Shown here: positions 49,629 through 57,892 of the stretch, piece after piece | Layout: each line of letters starts with the position of its first letter | How positions within the stretch are numbered: position 1 is the stretch's first letter | Source: Actinomyces ruminis | GTDB lineage: Bacteria > Actinomycetota > Actinomycetes > Actinomycetales > Actinomycetaceae | Direction of reading: 5' to 3' | Length of the DNA stretch: 64,000 bases | Assembly: GCF_002154335.2 (NCBI RefSeq) | Contig: NZ_MTPX02000009.1 | Span: 1-64,000, forward strand | Notes under the pieces: model-generated | Databases searched by the model: none | The model's input: the letters and a program-made list of their open reading frames with translations, nothing else | Told to the model about the DNA's origin: nothing | Program-made: the position numbers and the translations under genes

Positions 49629-52600
49629 CTATGCGACCTTCTTTACCAGCAGGTTGTCCACGCGCAGCGTGAGCTCGGATGAGTCAGCCTTCCCCGAGGT
49701 GAAAGTGATGATTCCAACCGACCCTGGGTCAGCCAGCGCAGCGTCCTCGTCGGTGACCTCGATTCCCCAGTCCTGGGGCTCCTCGACCTCACCGATCCAG
49801 GCCTTGGTCCGCAGATCCGTGGATTCTGCCCCGTCCGCAACGAACCGCACATGAAGGGCCTGACCTGCACTGTAGGTTCCTGTGACACGAGCGGTGCCGA
49901 GCGTGGTCTGTGTCGCACCGATCTTCTTGGAGAGCGTCATCAGCACGCCGCCCGTTGGAGCGATGTCGAATTGCACCTGGTAGCGTCCGGCGGAGTTGGC
50001 GCGGGCCACATAGGTCACATAAGCCGCAGCCCCGGTGGGCATCTGGTCGAGAACGATATCAACAGTGGAGTCGGTGGATGTCGAATCAACGACCGGCGAT
50101 GATACCGAGTTCGCCGTGCCCGCACCGGTCATTGTCATCAGGCCGGCTGATCCGTCCACCGACATACGGCTCACACCGTAGTTGGCAGTCCAGACGGCCC
50201 CGGAATCCGTGGTGCCCCAGCCCCTGCCGGTCTCACGCGTGAACGAGTCGGAGATGAGCACGCCATCCGCCAACGCGCCCGCTGCGTCCTGCCCGCCGTC
50301 GGGATCGGTCTGCTCTGCGGGATCCTGGTTCGGCAGCTCACCGGTCGTCCCGAGGGTGTGGTGGGCGGCCACCTGCTGGGCGCTCAGTGCCTTCCCGTAA
50401 ACGGCGACCTCATCGATCGACCCGGCCAAGTAACCGCTCGAGCCCGCATTGGGCAGCCCCGAGTTGGTGTCGCCACCAATACGCCAGTACCCGGTGTAGG
50501 ACTGGCCCGAGGTCATCGCAGCATCCGATGCCACAGCCTCGCCATCTAGATAAAGTACGGAGCCAGTCGTTGGATCAGTGGTGGCGACGACGTGGTGCCA
50601 GGCATTGTCGTTATATCCCGCCGCGGAGGAGATCACCTTGGTGGAGCCCGGGTACAGCATGTAGGTGACGGTCCCGTTGTTGCTCAGGTAGAGCATGCGA
50701 TCCTTGTTGCCGCTCTCGGCGTCGCTGCGGGAGGAGAATCCGACGATCTCCCCGCCACTAGTGCTACTAGTGCGGAACCAGGCCTCGACGGTGAATGCAG
50801 CCGGGGCTGTCGATGCGGAGGTCTGCGCCGCCCAGGACGAACTCTGCCCCCGGTTCCGGTTCCACCAGTTCCACCAGTTCCCGTTGCCGCTGCTGGGCGA
50901 GAAAGTGACCGATGCTCCCTGGGTGAGGAAGCTCTGCGCTCCAGTGGTATAGCTGGATCCGCGGTAAGTCATATTCTTGCCGCCCAAGACGTCAGCGGCC
51001 GTGTTAGCCCCTGAGGCGTCGTCAAGCGGCCAGTAGTTGACCGCTCCGTCACCGATCACTTGTTTGCCGTAGTCGGCCATTCCCTGCCCCTCACCGGCGG
51101 TGACGGTGACCCAGTCGGAACGGGTCGACGCCCCCCAAGGGTCAGTGACCACAACAACATACTGGTGGGTTGATCCCGGGTCGACGGTATCGGCCGCGGC
51201 CAGCGTAGGCAGCTCCCAGAAGCCCGCCGTCACGTCCTGCACGGAGATCGGCTCGCTGTCCAGGCTGTCGCGGTAGACGGCGTAGGAGAGTGTCTTGTCA
51301 TCGCGGTCCCAGTTGGCGGAGAAGCTGAGACTGACCATGCCGGCAGCCGGGCTGCTCGCCGACAGCTTGTAGCTGCCGCCCTTGTTCACGGGTCCCTGCT
51401 CATTGGGAGCGAGGTCACGTCGCGCAAAGCGGGTCAGTCCTTGCTGGGACTCCCCGTTAACGGCGGTGAACTCACCTCCGTAGACAATGTAGTCATTGTT
51501 CCCGTCAACCGACCATGTTGCCTGCCCGAGCCCCGTGTAGGTGCCGGGGGTGAAGTCGGGGTACCAGTTGAGGTTCGTGGTGGCCGGCTGTCCGGCGAAG
51601 TTGTAGTAGCCGGAGGCCGTGTTGGTACCGACGACGCCCGTCGCATGGTTGGCATAGGCAAGCGCGTAATGGTAGTTCTTGGTGTTGTCGGGGAAACCGC
51701 CAATATTTGAGCAGTCATGCGCGTGGTTCGCCGCATAGACGACGTCACCGCTGGGGAACACGCTGTATGAGTCTCCATGGCAGTCGGCGATGTACGCCAC
51801 ATCTCCGGTTGTCCAGTCGGCGCGGAACACGCCCTCCAAGTTCCCGTGTGAACGGTTCTGGGTGTAGGCGGCGCCGTACAGCCCCTGCTCGTCCGCCTTC
51901 AGATCCATGATGCCGCCATAGGTATTGCCGGACTTGACCACGGAGGTGAGGTTGTTCTGGCGCACACTGCCGTCCTGCTCCAGGATGGCCATGCCGTAAC
52001 CGGGGCTGGTGGAGCCGTTGACCGAGGTGAACGAGCCTCCGATGGCCACTCCGGTGCCGTTCGGCTCAGCGGCGATCGTACGCACGCTGAAGTCGGGGAT
52101 GTCCGCCTTAAGGTCCAGAAGCTTCTTGGTCGTCAGATCCACGGCGGCGAAGCGCAGCCGCTCCTGGTTGTTCACCTGGGTAAAGGCCCCGCCGATGTAC
52201 AGCGTCGAGCCGTCGGATGACACCTCCACGGCGAACACCTTGGCGTTCGCCGCCGCCGTGAGGGGCTTGCGCTCGGCCGTGACGGGATCTATCGCCGCGA
52301 CCCTCCACACGGTCTCACCATTCACCTGAGAGAAGGCCCCGCCGATGAAGAGGCGGGAGCCGTCGGGCATAGCCGCGATCGATTGAATCGCTCCGTTGGT
52401 CTGCGGAGCCCAGTCGAGCAGATCCCCGGTGGTGATGTCATAGGCGAGAGCGTTCGCCCGGGTGACTGTGGAGTCGGAGCCCGCCGGTTGGACGGTGGTG
52501 AACTCGCCTACGACGTACACGGTGTTGCCGACGACAACCTGATCGCGTACGACCCCGTTGACGACCTGCGGGGTCGGGAGCGCATCGGCAGAGACGGTGT

Positions 52601-52727
52601 CCGACAGCACTTCCGCCGCATCACCCTCCGCGGCCTGAGCCGACGTTGAGGCCATTACCGGCAAGACCACTAGCGAAGATGTGACTAGCAGCGCCAAGGC
52701 ACGGCGAAGCAGACCGACGTGTTTCAC
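49629..52727 (-). CDS. Large secreted protein: beta-propeller, FN3-like, LamG and shared C-terminal domain
   Basis: GTG 52727 follows CTGGAGGTTGT and opens a signal peptide MKHVGLLRRALALLV to SAQAA (cleaved near residue 33). Four or more propeller blades share a GG-F-x-VNG pattern: IGGAFSQVNGETVWRV, IGGAFTQVNNQERLRF, IGGSFTSVNGSTSPGY and YGGEFTAVNGESQQGL. An FN3-like part (SFSANWDRDDKTLSYAVYRD) and a LamG domain (FTVEAWFRTSSTSGGE, WHHVVATTDPTTGSVLYLDG) follow. The final 200 residues start SDSFTRETGRGWGTTDSGAV and match the C-terminus of the beta-helix protein at 60697. No LPXTG anchor is seen. It is probably an extracellular carbohydrate-binding or surface protein of the polysaccharide locus. 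Confidence 0.85.
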   Translation of the reverse strand: MKHVGLLRRALALLVTSSLVVLPVMASTSAQAAEGDAAEVLSDTVSADALPTPQVVNGVVRDQVVVGNTVYVVGEFTTVQPAGSDSTVTRANALAYDITTGDLLDWAPQTNGAIQSIAAMPDGSRLFIGGAFSQVNGETVWRVAAIDPVTAERKPLTAAANAKVFAVEVSSDGSTLYIGGAFTQVNNQERLRFAAVDLTTKKLLDLKADIPDFSVRTIAAEPNGTGVAIGGSFTSVNGSTSPGYGMAILEQDGSVRQNNLTSVVKSGNTYGGIMDLKADEQGLYGAAYTQNRSHGNLEGVFRADWTTGDVAYIADCHGDSYSVFPSGDVVYAANHAHDCSNIGGFPDNTKNYHYALAYANHATGVVGTNTASGYYNFAGQPATTNLNWYPDFTPGTYTGLGQATWSVDGNNDYIVYGGEFTAVNGESQQGLTRFARRDLAPNEQGPVNKGGSYKLSASSPAAGMVSLSFSANWDRDDKTLSYAVYRDSLDSEPISVQDVTAGFWELPTLAAADTVDPGSTHQYVVVVTDPWGASTRSDWVTVTAGEGQGMADYGKQVIGDGAVNYWPLDDASGANTAADVLGGKNMTYRGSSYTTGAQSFLTQGASVTFSPSSGNGNWWNWWNRNRGQSSSWAAQTSASTAPAAFTVEAWFRTSSTSGGEIVGFSSRSDAESGNKDRMLYLSNNGTVTYMLYPGSTKVISSAAGYNDNAWHHVVATTDPTTGSVLYLDGEAVASDAAMTSGQSYTGYWRIGGDTNSGLPNAGSSGYLAGSIDEVAVYGKALSAQQVAAHHTLGTTGELPNQDPAEQTDPDGGQDAAGALADGVLISDSFTRETGRGWGTTDSGAVWTANYGVSRMSVDGSAGLMTMTGAGTANSVSSPVVDSTSTDSTVDIVLDQMPTGAAAYVTYVARANSAGRYQVQFDIAPTGGVLMTLSKKIGATQTTLGTARVTGTYSAGQALHVRFVADGAESTDLRTKAWIGEVEEPQDWGIEVTDEDAALADPGSVGIITFTSGKADSSELTLRVDNLLVKKVA

Positions 52728-52879
52728 ACAACCTCCAGAGTTGGGTGGGGAGAGACGGGCTGGCAAGTCTCGGCAAGGCATCCCGCCGGGTCCCGTCGAA
52801 GATGAAGTATGGGCATATGAAACGCCGTACGGAACCATTTCGTAACACGACCTCGTCCGACTGCGCCCCAACCGATACG

Positions 52880-52894
52880 TCGAGATATTCTCGA
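52880..52894. promoter_or_regulatory. 15-bp palindrome upstream of the large secreted protein gene
   Basis: TCGAGATATTCTCGA has 6-base perfect arms around a 3-base centre, in the AT-richer gap upstream of the gene starting at 52727 and just below the stop of the lipoprotein gene at 52910. It may be an operator. Confidence 0.4.
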
Positions 52895-52909
52895 CTCCAA
52901 ACCGTGATT

Positions 52910-53533
52910 TTAGGAGGTGGGTGCGGCGCCCTGGAACACCGCCGCCCGGCTCTGCGCCCCCAGGTCGACCACGATACTGATTTCTCCGCGTAGTTCCTGC
53001 GGAACCACGAAGGCCATGTCGATAGTCACGGCCTGCCCCGGGGCAAGGGATGCCGGGATCTGGTCCGAGGCCGAGAGCATCTGTGACGCGGGGACATCCT
53101 CCTCACCCGCCGCCACCGTGACCACGAGCCCGGTGAGTGACAGCTCCTCGGCGCCGGTGTTCGCCACCGTAACGGGGATGATGATGCCGTCGCCGGAGAC
53201 CTCGTCGGGAAGTGCGGCGTCGAGATGCCGACTGCTCAGCTCGCCGATGGCCACGGTGGCGGAGTCCTCGAGCGCAACCGGCTGCGTCAACTCAACCGGG
53301 TCGAGCCAGTCGGCACTCAGGTCGCCCTCGGCGAGCGCCTGCTCCTGATCATCCGGGGCCGGCGACGGGATTACGGCGCCGGTGGGAACCGCGGCTGGCC
53401 TTGCTGTGGACTGCGTCGGCGCGGCGGTGGATGCGGCCGACGCATCCGCCGATGTGGTGTCAGTGGAGTTGGAGCAGGCGGCTGCCAGCAGGAGGGGCAG
53501 AATCAGCGCTCCGGAGTAACGAATCATCTTCAC
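52910..53533 (-). CDS. Putative lipoprotein, Ala/Thr-rich with beta-sandwich-like domain
   Basis: The 207-residue product (GTG 53533, or ATG 53527) has a signal peptide with lipobox LLLAAACSNS, a Thr/Ala/Ser-rich linker of about 40 residues, and a beta-rich part (IIIPVTVANTGAEELSLTGL, VTIDMAFVVPQELRGEISI) like the DUF4352 or Telomeric-protein-like immunoglobulin fold found in actinobacterial lipoproteins. I do not recognise a specific family. It sits upstream of the large propeller/LamG gene on the same strand, so the two may be co-transcribed. Confidence 0.7.
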   Translation of the reverse strand: MKMIRYSGALILPLLLAAACSNSTDTTSADASAASTAAPTQSTARPAAVPTGAVIPSPAPDDQEQALAEGDLSADWLDPVELTQPVALEDSATVAIGELSSRHLDAALPDEVSGDGIIIPVTVANTGAEELSLTGLVVTVAAGEEDVPASQMLSASDQIPASLAPGQAVTIDMAFVVPQELRGEISIVVDLGAQSRAAVFQGAAPTS

Positions 53534-53658
53534 GGGCTAAACGGTATAGGAATACGGGTGCATGTACCGTGTGAACGTGCGCCCCGGCCCGAGTCGCCCA
53601 AGGAGTTGAGTATGTACCTTGCCCGCCTTCTCCCCGCACTGCATAGGCACCCCTGGCG

Positions 53659-54660
53659 ATGACGGAATCCAGCGTGCACGCTACGGTCGCGATCCTCACC
53701 TTCCACCGCCCGAAGCAGGTGCGCGAAACGGTGCGGCTGATCCACGACCAGACCGCTGCCGCTCCGCCGTGGTGCGAAGTTGACGTACTTGTGGTGGACA
53801 ACGATCCGGCCGCTTCGGGCAAAGAGGCCATCGAGGCGCTGGGGCTGCCCGCGGTCCGCTGCGTCATCGAGCCGGTGCCGGGCATCTCCGCGGGCCGCAA
53901 CCGCGCCCTGGACGAGGTATCAGCCTCGGGAGGTGATCTGCTGCTGTTCATCGACGACGACGGCACTCCCGCCCCGGGGTGGCTGGAGCGCATGTTGGAG
54001 CGGTGGCGGGAGACGGGCGCCGCCGCCGTCGCCGGATGGGTCGACACACGTTATCGGACTCGCCCCTCCCCGTGGATCCGTGCCGGGGGATTCTTCGAAC
54101 GGCGTCGCTTCGCCGACGGCGCTGAGCGCCCGGCGGCCGCCTGTGGAAACCTCTTGCTCGATCTGCGCCAGCTCGGCGATCTCCGCTTCAGCACGGCCCT
54201 GGGGCTGTCCGGCGGGGAGGACACGCTGTTGACTCGCACCCTGGTGGCGCGGGGTGGGCGCATTGTCTTCGCCCGCGATGCGGTCGTCGTCGACCAGGTA
54301 GCGCCCGATCGCGTTACCCGCCGTTGGGTTCTCGCTCGCCAGCTCAGCCACGGCAATACCGCCGGCCTGCTCGACCTGCATTTCGGCGCTGGTCCGCTGA
54401 CGCGAGCGCGTGTGCTGGCAGGCGGAGCGGGCAGGGTCGTCGTCGGCCTGGCCCGGGCCGGCTGGGGAGCGGTGACCCGCGATCTGCGCACGGATGCTAG
54501 GGGCTGGCGTCTGGCGGCCCGTGGGGCCGGCATGGCATTAGCCGGTCTGGGACTGTCCTGGAATGAGTACGCGCGTACTGTGCGACCGCTGAGCCGACTG
54601 GTGCGGGCGCCCCGCTCCCTTGCCCCAGGTTCCTTCCACCGCGAGGAGGACACACGATGA
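53659..54660 (+). CDS. Family 2 glycosyltransferase
   Basis: The 333-residue enzyme has the GT-A start ATVAILTFHRPKQVRETVRL, VDVLVVDNDPAASG, VPGISAGRNRALDEV and the DXD-type LLFIDDDGTPAPGWLERML, then a later GLSGGEDTLLTRTLVARGG that forms the acceptor side. It ends with a helical or membrane-associated tail. The ATG is at 53659 and its TGA overlaps the ATG of the deacetylase (ATGA). A close relative lies at the right edge of the window on the other strand. It adds a sugar to the surface glycan; donor and acceptor are not known. Confidence 0.9.
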   Translation: MTESSVHATVAILTFHRPKQVRETVRLIHDQTAAAPPWCEVDVLVVDNDPAASGKEAIEALGLPAVRCVIEPVPGISAGRNRALDEVSASGGDLLLFIDDDGTPAPGWLERMLERWRETGAAAVAGWVDTRYRTRPSPWIRAGGFFERRRFADGAERPAAACGNLLLDLRQLGDLRFSTALGLSGGEDTLLTRTLVARGGRIVFARDAVVVDQVAPDRVTRRWVLARQLSHGNTAGLLDLHFGAGPLTRARVLAGGAGRVVVGLARAGWGAVTRDLRTDARGWRLAARGAGMALAGLGLSWNEYARTVRPLSRLVRAPRSLAPGSFHREEDTR

Positions 54661-55378
54661 CCATGAAATCAATGCTCAGGCGGCCTGCGGACGCCCTCCT
54701 CGGCCCCGCGCTCGGCTCGGTGATGAGCGTGCGCACCCGCACCCCGCAGGTGATTCTGACCTTCGACGACGGCCCCCTGCCGGGCAGCACCGAGCCGCTG
54801 GCCGCGGTACTGGCCGCTCACGACGCCCATGCCACCTTCTTCATGCTGCTGACGCGGGCGCGACGCAGCCCCGGCCTGGTTCAGGAACTTGTGCGGGCCG
54901 GCCACGAGATCGCGCTGCACGGCATGGACCACCGCCGGGTAACGACGCTCCGCCGCCGGGAACTCACGCCGTGGCTGCGGGACGCGCGCGCGGAGCTCGA
55001 GGACATCGCCGGAGTACCCGTGCGCTGGTTCCGGCCACCCCACGGCGCGCAGTCCCCGCGCAGCCGTCTGGCCGCGGCGGCGGCGGGGCTGACGACTGTT
55101 CTGTGGTCCGGCACGACTTGGGACTGGAAGGATGTCTCTCACGAGCAGCGCGTCGCGCGAGCCATGGGCGACGCCGTCCCCGGGGCGATCCTGCTTGCCC
55201 ACGACGGCGCTGCTGACGCCACCGACCTGGCGACGGAGACGGCTGTGAGCGGGTCGATAAGGAGACGCTGCTGTCCGAGGTGCTGGCGGGCCTAGAGGAA
55301 CGCGACCTGTCTGCGGTGTCACTGGGAACAGCGCTGGCTGGGGGCACCCCGGTCCGTCGGCTGAGTTTCTCGCACTAA
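54657..55378 (+). CDS. NodB-type polysaccharide deacetylase, one frameshift
   Basis: The NodB domain motifs are in order: TFDDGPLPGST (metal-binding Asp), HGMDHRRVT (metal-binding His pair), WFRPPHGAQSPRS and WDWKDVSHEQ, ILLAHDGA near the end. A missing base near 55252 leads into ERVDKETLLSEVLAGLEERD and the stop TAA at 55376, about 240 residues. No signal peptide is evident; the N-terminus MTMKSMLRRPADALLG is short. It would remove N- or O-acetyl groups from a glycan. The ATGA overlap shows coupling to the glycosyltransferase. Confidence 0.88.
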
Positions 55379-55417
55379 GGGCGCTAAGACGCGCCGACTC
55401 CCGTCGGTCGGCCGCGT

Positions 55418-56392
55418 TCAGGACTCGAACAGGCTGGTCACCGAGCCGTCGTCGAAGACGGCCTTGATGGCGCGCGCCAGCAGCGGCGCGATCGGCAACA
55501 CGGTCAGGGCGTCGAAGCGCTTGCCCATGTTGATGGGGAGGGTGTCGGTGACGACGACCTCGCGGGCCCCGCAGGTGGACAGGCGCTCGACGGCGGGGCC
55601 GGAGAGCACCCCATGGGTGGCGGCGACGATGACGTCCTTGGCGCCGGAAGCCAGCAGCACCTGCACCGCCTTGGCGATGGTGCCACCGGTGTCGATCATG
55701 TCATCCACCAGCACGCAGGAGCGGCCCTCCACCTCACCGACCACGCGGTTGGCCACGGATTCGTTGGGCCGGGTGATGTCGCGGGTCTTGTGGACAAAGG
55801 CGAGTGGCACCCCGCCCATGGCGTTGGCCCAGCGCTCGGCCACGCGGATACGTCCAGCGTCCGGGGAGACTACGGCGGCGTTGGCTACATCGATGCGACG
55901 GCGGATGTAGTCGACCAGCACGGGCTGGGCCCACAGGTGGTCCCAGGGGCCGTCGAAGAAGCCCTGCTCCTGGCTGGAGTGCAGGTCTACGCTCATAATG
56001 CGGTCGGCGCCGGCGGTCTTGTACAGGTCGGCGACCAGGCGCCCGGAGATGGGCTCCCGCCCCAGGTGCTTCTTGTCCTGCCGGGCGTAGGGGTAGAAGG
56101 GGGCGACCACGGTGATGCGCTTGGCGGAGGCACGCTTGAGTGCATCCACCATAATCAGCTGCTCCATGAGCCAGTCGTTGACCCGATCGCCGTGGGACTG
56201 CATGACGAACACGTCGCAGCCGCGCACGGACTCGTTGAAACGCACGTAGGTCTCACCGTTGGCGAAGTCGTAGGCCGTGGAGGACAGCACCTCCGTGCCG
56301 AGCTCTGCGGCCACGTCCTGGGCGAGCTGCGGGTGAGCCCTGCCCGAGACGATGACGAGCCGCTTCTCGCCCTTGGTGATGATGCCGGTCAT
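55418..56392 (-). CDS. prs: Ribose-phosphate pyrophosphokinase
   Basis: Prs makes PRPP from ribose-5-phosphate and ATP. The 324-residue product has GRAHPQLAQDVAAELGTEV, ANGETYVRFNESVRG, YPYARQDKKHLGREPISG, SVDLHSSQEQGFF and the PRPP-binding loop CVLVDDMIDTGGTIAKAV. ATG 56392 is preceded by GAGAGGAACCACGTC. It is 65 bases downstream of glmU on the same strand, the conserved actinobacterial pairing. Confidence 0.97.
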   Translation of the reverse strand: MTGIITKGEKRLVIVSGRAHPQLAQDVAAELGTEVLSSTAYDFANGETYVRFNESVRGCDVFVMQSHGDRVNDWLMEQLIMVDALKRASAKRITVVAPFYPYARQDKKHLGREPISGRLVADLYKTAGADRIMSVDLHSSQEQGFFDGPWDHLWAQPVLVDYIRRRIDVANAAVVSPDAGRIRVAERWANAMGGVPLAFVHKTRDITRPNESVANRVVGEVEGRSCVLVDDMIDTGGTIAKAVQVLLASGAKDVIVAATHGVLSGPAVERLSTCGAREVVVTDTLPINMGKRFDALTVLPIAPLLARAIKAVFDDGSVTSLFES

Positions 56393-56457
56393 GACGTGGT
56401 TCCTCTCTCGTGGCCGGTGCGGTACCGATATTCTGTGCGAGGATAAGCCGTTTCGCG

Positions 56458-57452
56458 TCACTGCCCGGTGACGGCGTCGCCGTCGAGCAGACTGAAGGGG
56501 GCGACGACGGCTCCCGCCGGGATGTCCACGTCCGTCAGCACTGAGTAGGGGCCGACGACGACGCCCTCACCGATGCGGGTGGTCCCGCACAGCAGGACAC
56601 CGGGTTCCAGGCGGACGTCGCGGGCGAGTTCGACGGTGACGTCCACCCCAGGTGCCGGCCGGGTCGACCACGCCGACGCCCTGTTCCATCCAGTGCGAGA
56701 GCACGCGCCGGTTGAGCTCGGCGCCGAGAGAGGCGAGCTGGGCGCGGTCGTTGCAGCCCTCGACGAGCCAGTGGTCGGTGACAGCCAGGGCCGAGGTAGC
56801 GCGGCCCTCGCGGTGCGCATGGGCGACGACGTCGGTGAGGTAGACCTCGCCCTGGTCATTGTCGGTCCCCAAGGTGGCCAGAGCTCGACGCAGGTGAGCG
56901 GCATCGAAGACGTACACACCGGCATTGACCTCGTTGATGGCGAGCTGGGCCGGGGTGGCGTCGCGCTGCTCGACGATTCCGGTTACGGCGCCGTCGTCGT
57001 CGCGCAGTATGCGCCCATAGCCGGTGGGGTCGTCCAACACGGTGGTGAGCACGGTTACGGCATCGTCATGCCCTGCGTGCTGGCGCACGAGCGCCTGCAA
57101 GGTGTCGGCGTCCAGGAGCGGGACGTCGCCGCTGGTGACCACCACCGGCCCGGTCAGATCCTCAGGCAGGGCCGCCAGCCCGCAGGCCACCGCGCGGCCG
57201 GTGCCGGGAATCTCATCCTGATCGGCAGGCAGGGCGTCCGGGGCGAACTCGGCGAGCGCAGCCACTACCGCATCACGTTGGTGACGCACCACGACCACCA
57301 GATGTTCGGGCGCGAGCCGCGGGCGGCGACGACGGCATGCTCCAGCAGGCTGCGCCCACCAATTCGGTGCAGCACCTTGGCAGGGACGAGCGCATGCGAG
57401 TGCCCTTGCCGGCGGCCATAACGATGACGGCGGCGGGGGAGGTGGAAACCAC
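56458..57452 (-). CDS. glmU: GlmU-type UDP-GlcNAc pyrophosphorylase with truncated acetyltransferase domain, three frameshifts
   Basis: GTG 57452 (after GAGGACCC) opens SPAAVIVMAAGKGTRMRS, the nucleotide-sugar loop. DEIPGTGRAVACGLAALP, VVVTSGDVPLLDADTLQAL, NEVNAGVYVFDAAHL and GEVYLTDVVAHA complete the uridyltransferase domain. Shifts near 57377, 57322 and 56657 break the frame. The left-handed helix that follows is only a few coils (VELARDVRLEPGVLLCGTTR, IGEGVVVGPYSVLTDVD) and stops at 56458. That leaves about 331 residues against 450-490, without the acetyltransferase active site. Only 65 bases separate the stop from prs, so the missing part cannot be hidden by a frameshift. Uridyltransferase activity is likely; acetyl transfer is not. 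Confidence 0.88.
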
Positions 57453-57609
57453 GGGTCCTCTTCTCAGTGGATCTCAAGGTGGGGCTCAAGGCCGCTGGCG
57501 GCCCAGCGGGGCCATCCTACGTCGCCTGTCACCAGGCCCCAACCCGATCCACATACCGTCTATGCCGCCTATGCCGCCGACATGGCTATGTAGCGTCGCG
57601 TCAGCTCGG

Positions 57610-57681
57610 TTCCGCCCCCAGGATTCGAACCCGGCTCTCAAGGCTCCAAAGGCCTGCGTGCTGCCTCTACACCAGGGCGGA
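57610..57681 (-). tRNA. tRNA-Gln (anticodon UUG)
   Basis: Read on the minus strand, the acceptor arms TCCGCCC and GGGCGGA pair fully, the T arm is CCGGG-TTCGAAT-CCTGG, and the anticodon loop is CTTTGGA, giving anticodon TTG (codon CAA). The base pair at 27-43 appears mismatched. No CCA is encoded. A tRNA-Gln upstream of glmU is also found in mycobacteria. Confidence 0.88.
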
Positions 57682-57775
57682 AGAGCGCCGACGGCCGATC
57701 GTGCGGCCGGGCGCCGGCATAGTTTCTCATACTCTCGCCGCCGCTTCTCCTGCGTCTCAACCTCGCAACCTACCA

Positions 57776-57805
57776 TTGCACTTTAACAACACGATTGTCT
57801 ACGTT
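57776..57805 (+). promoter_or_regulatory. Candidate promoter for the GDPD-like cluster
   Basis: TTGCAC (57776-57781) and TACGTT (57800-57805) with an 18-base spacer lie in an AT-rich patch, about 90 bases upstream of the GTG at 57893. Confidence 0.45.
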
Positions 57806-57892
57806 CCTTAGTCATCCACTAGCGCGGGTCCGCAATCGGCCACGCGATTGCATAGCACATACAAGCCGCTCAGGATGCGACAGGAGGACCCG

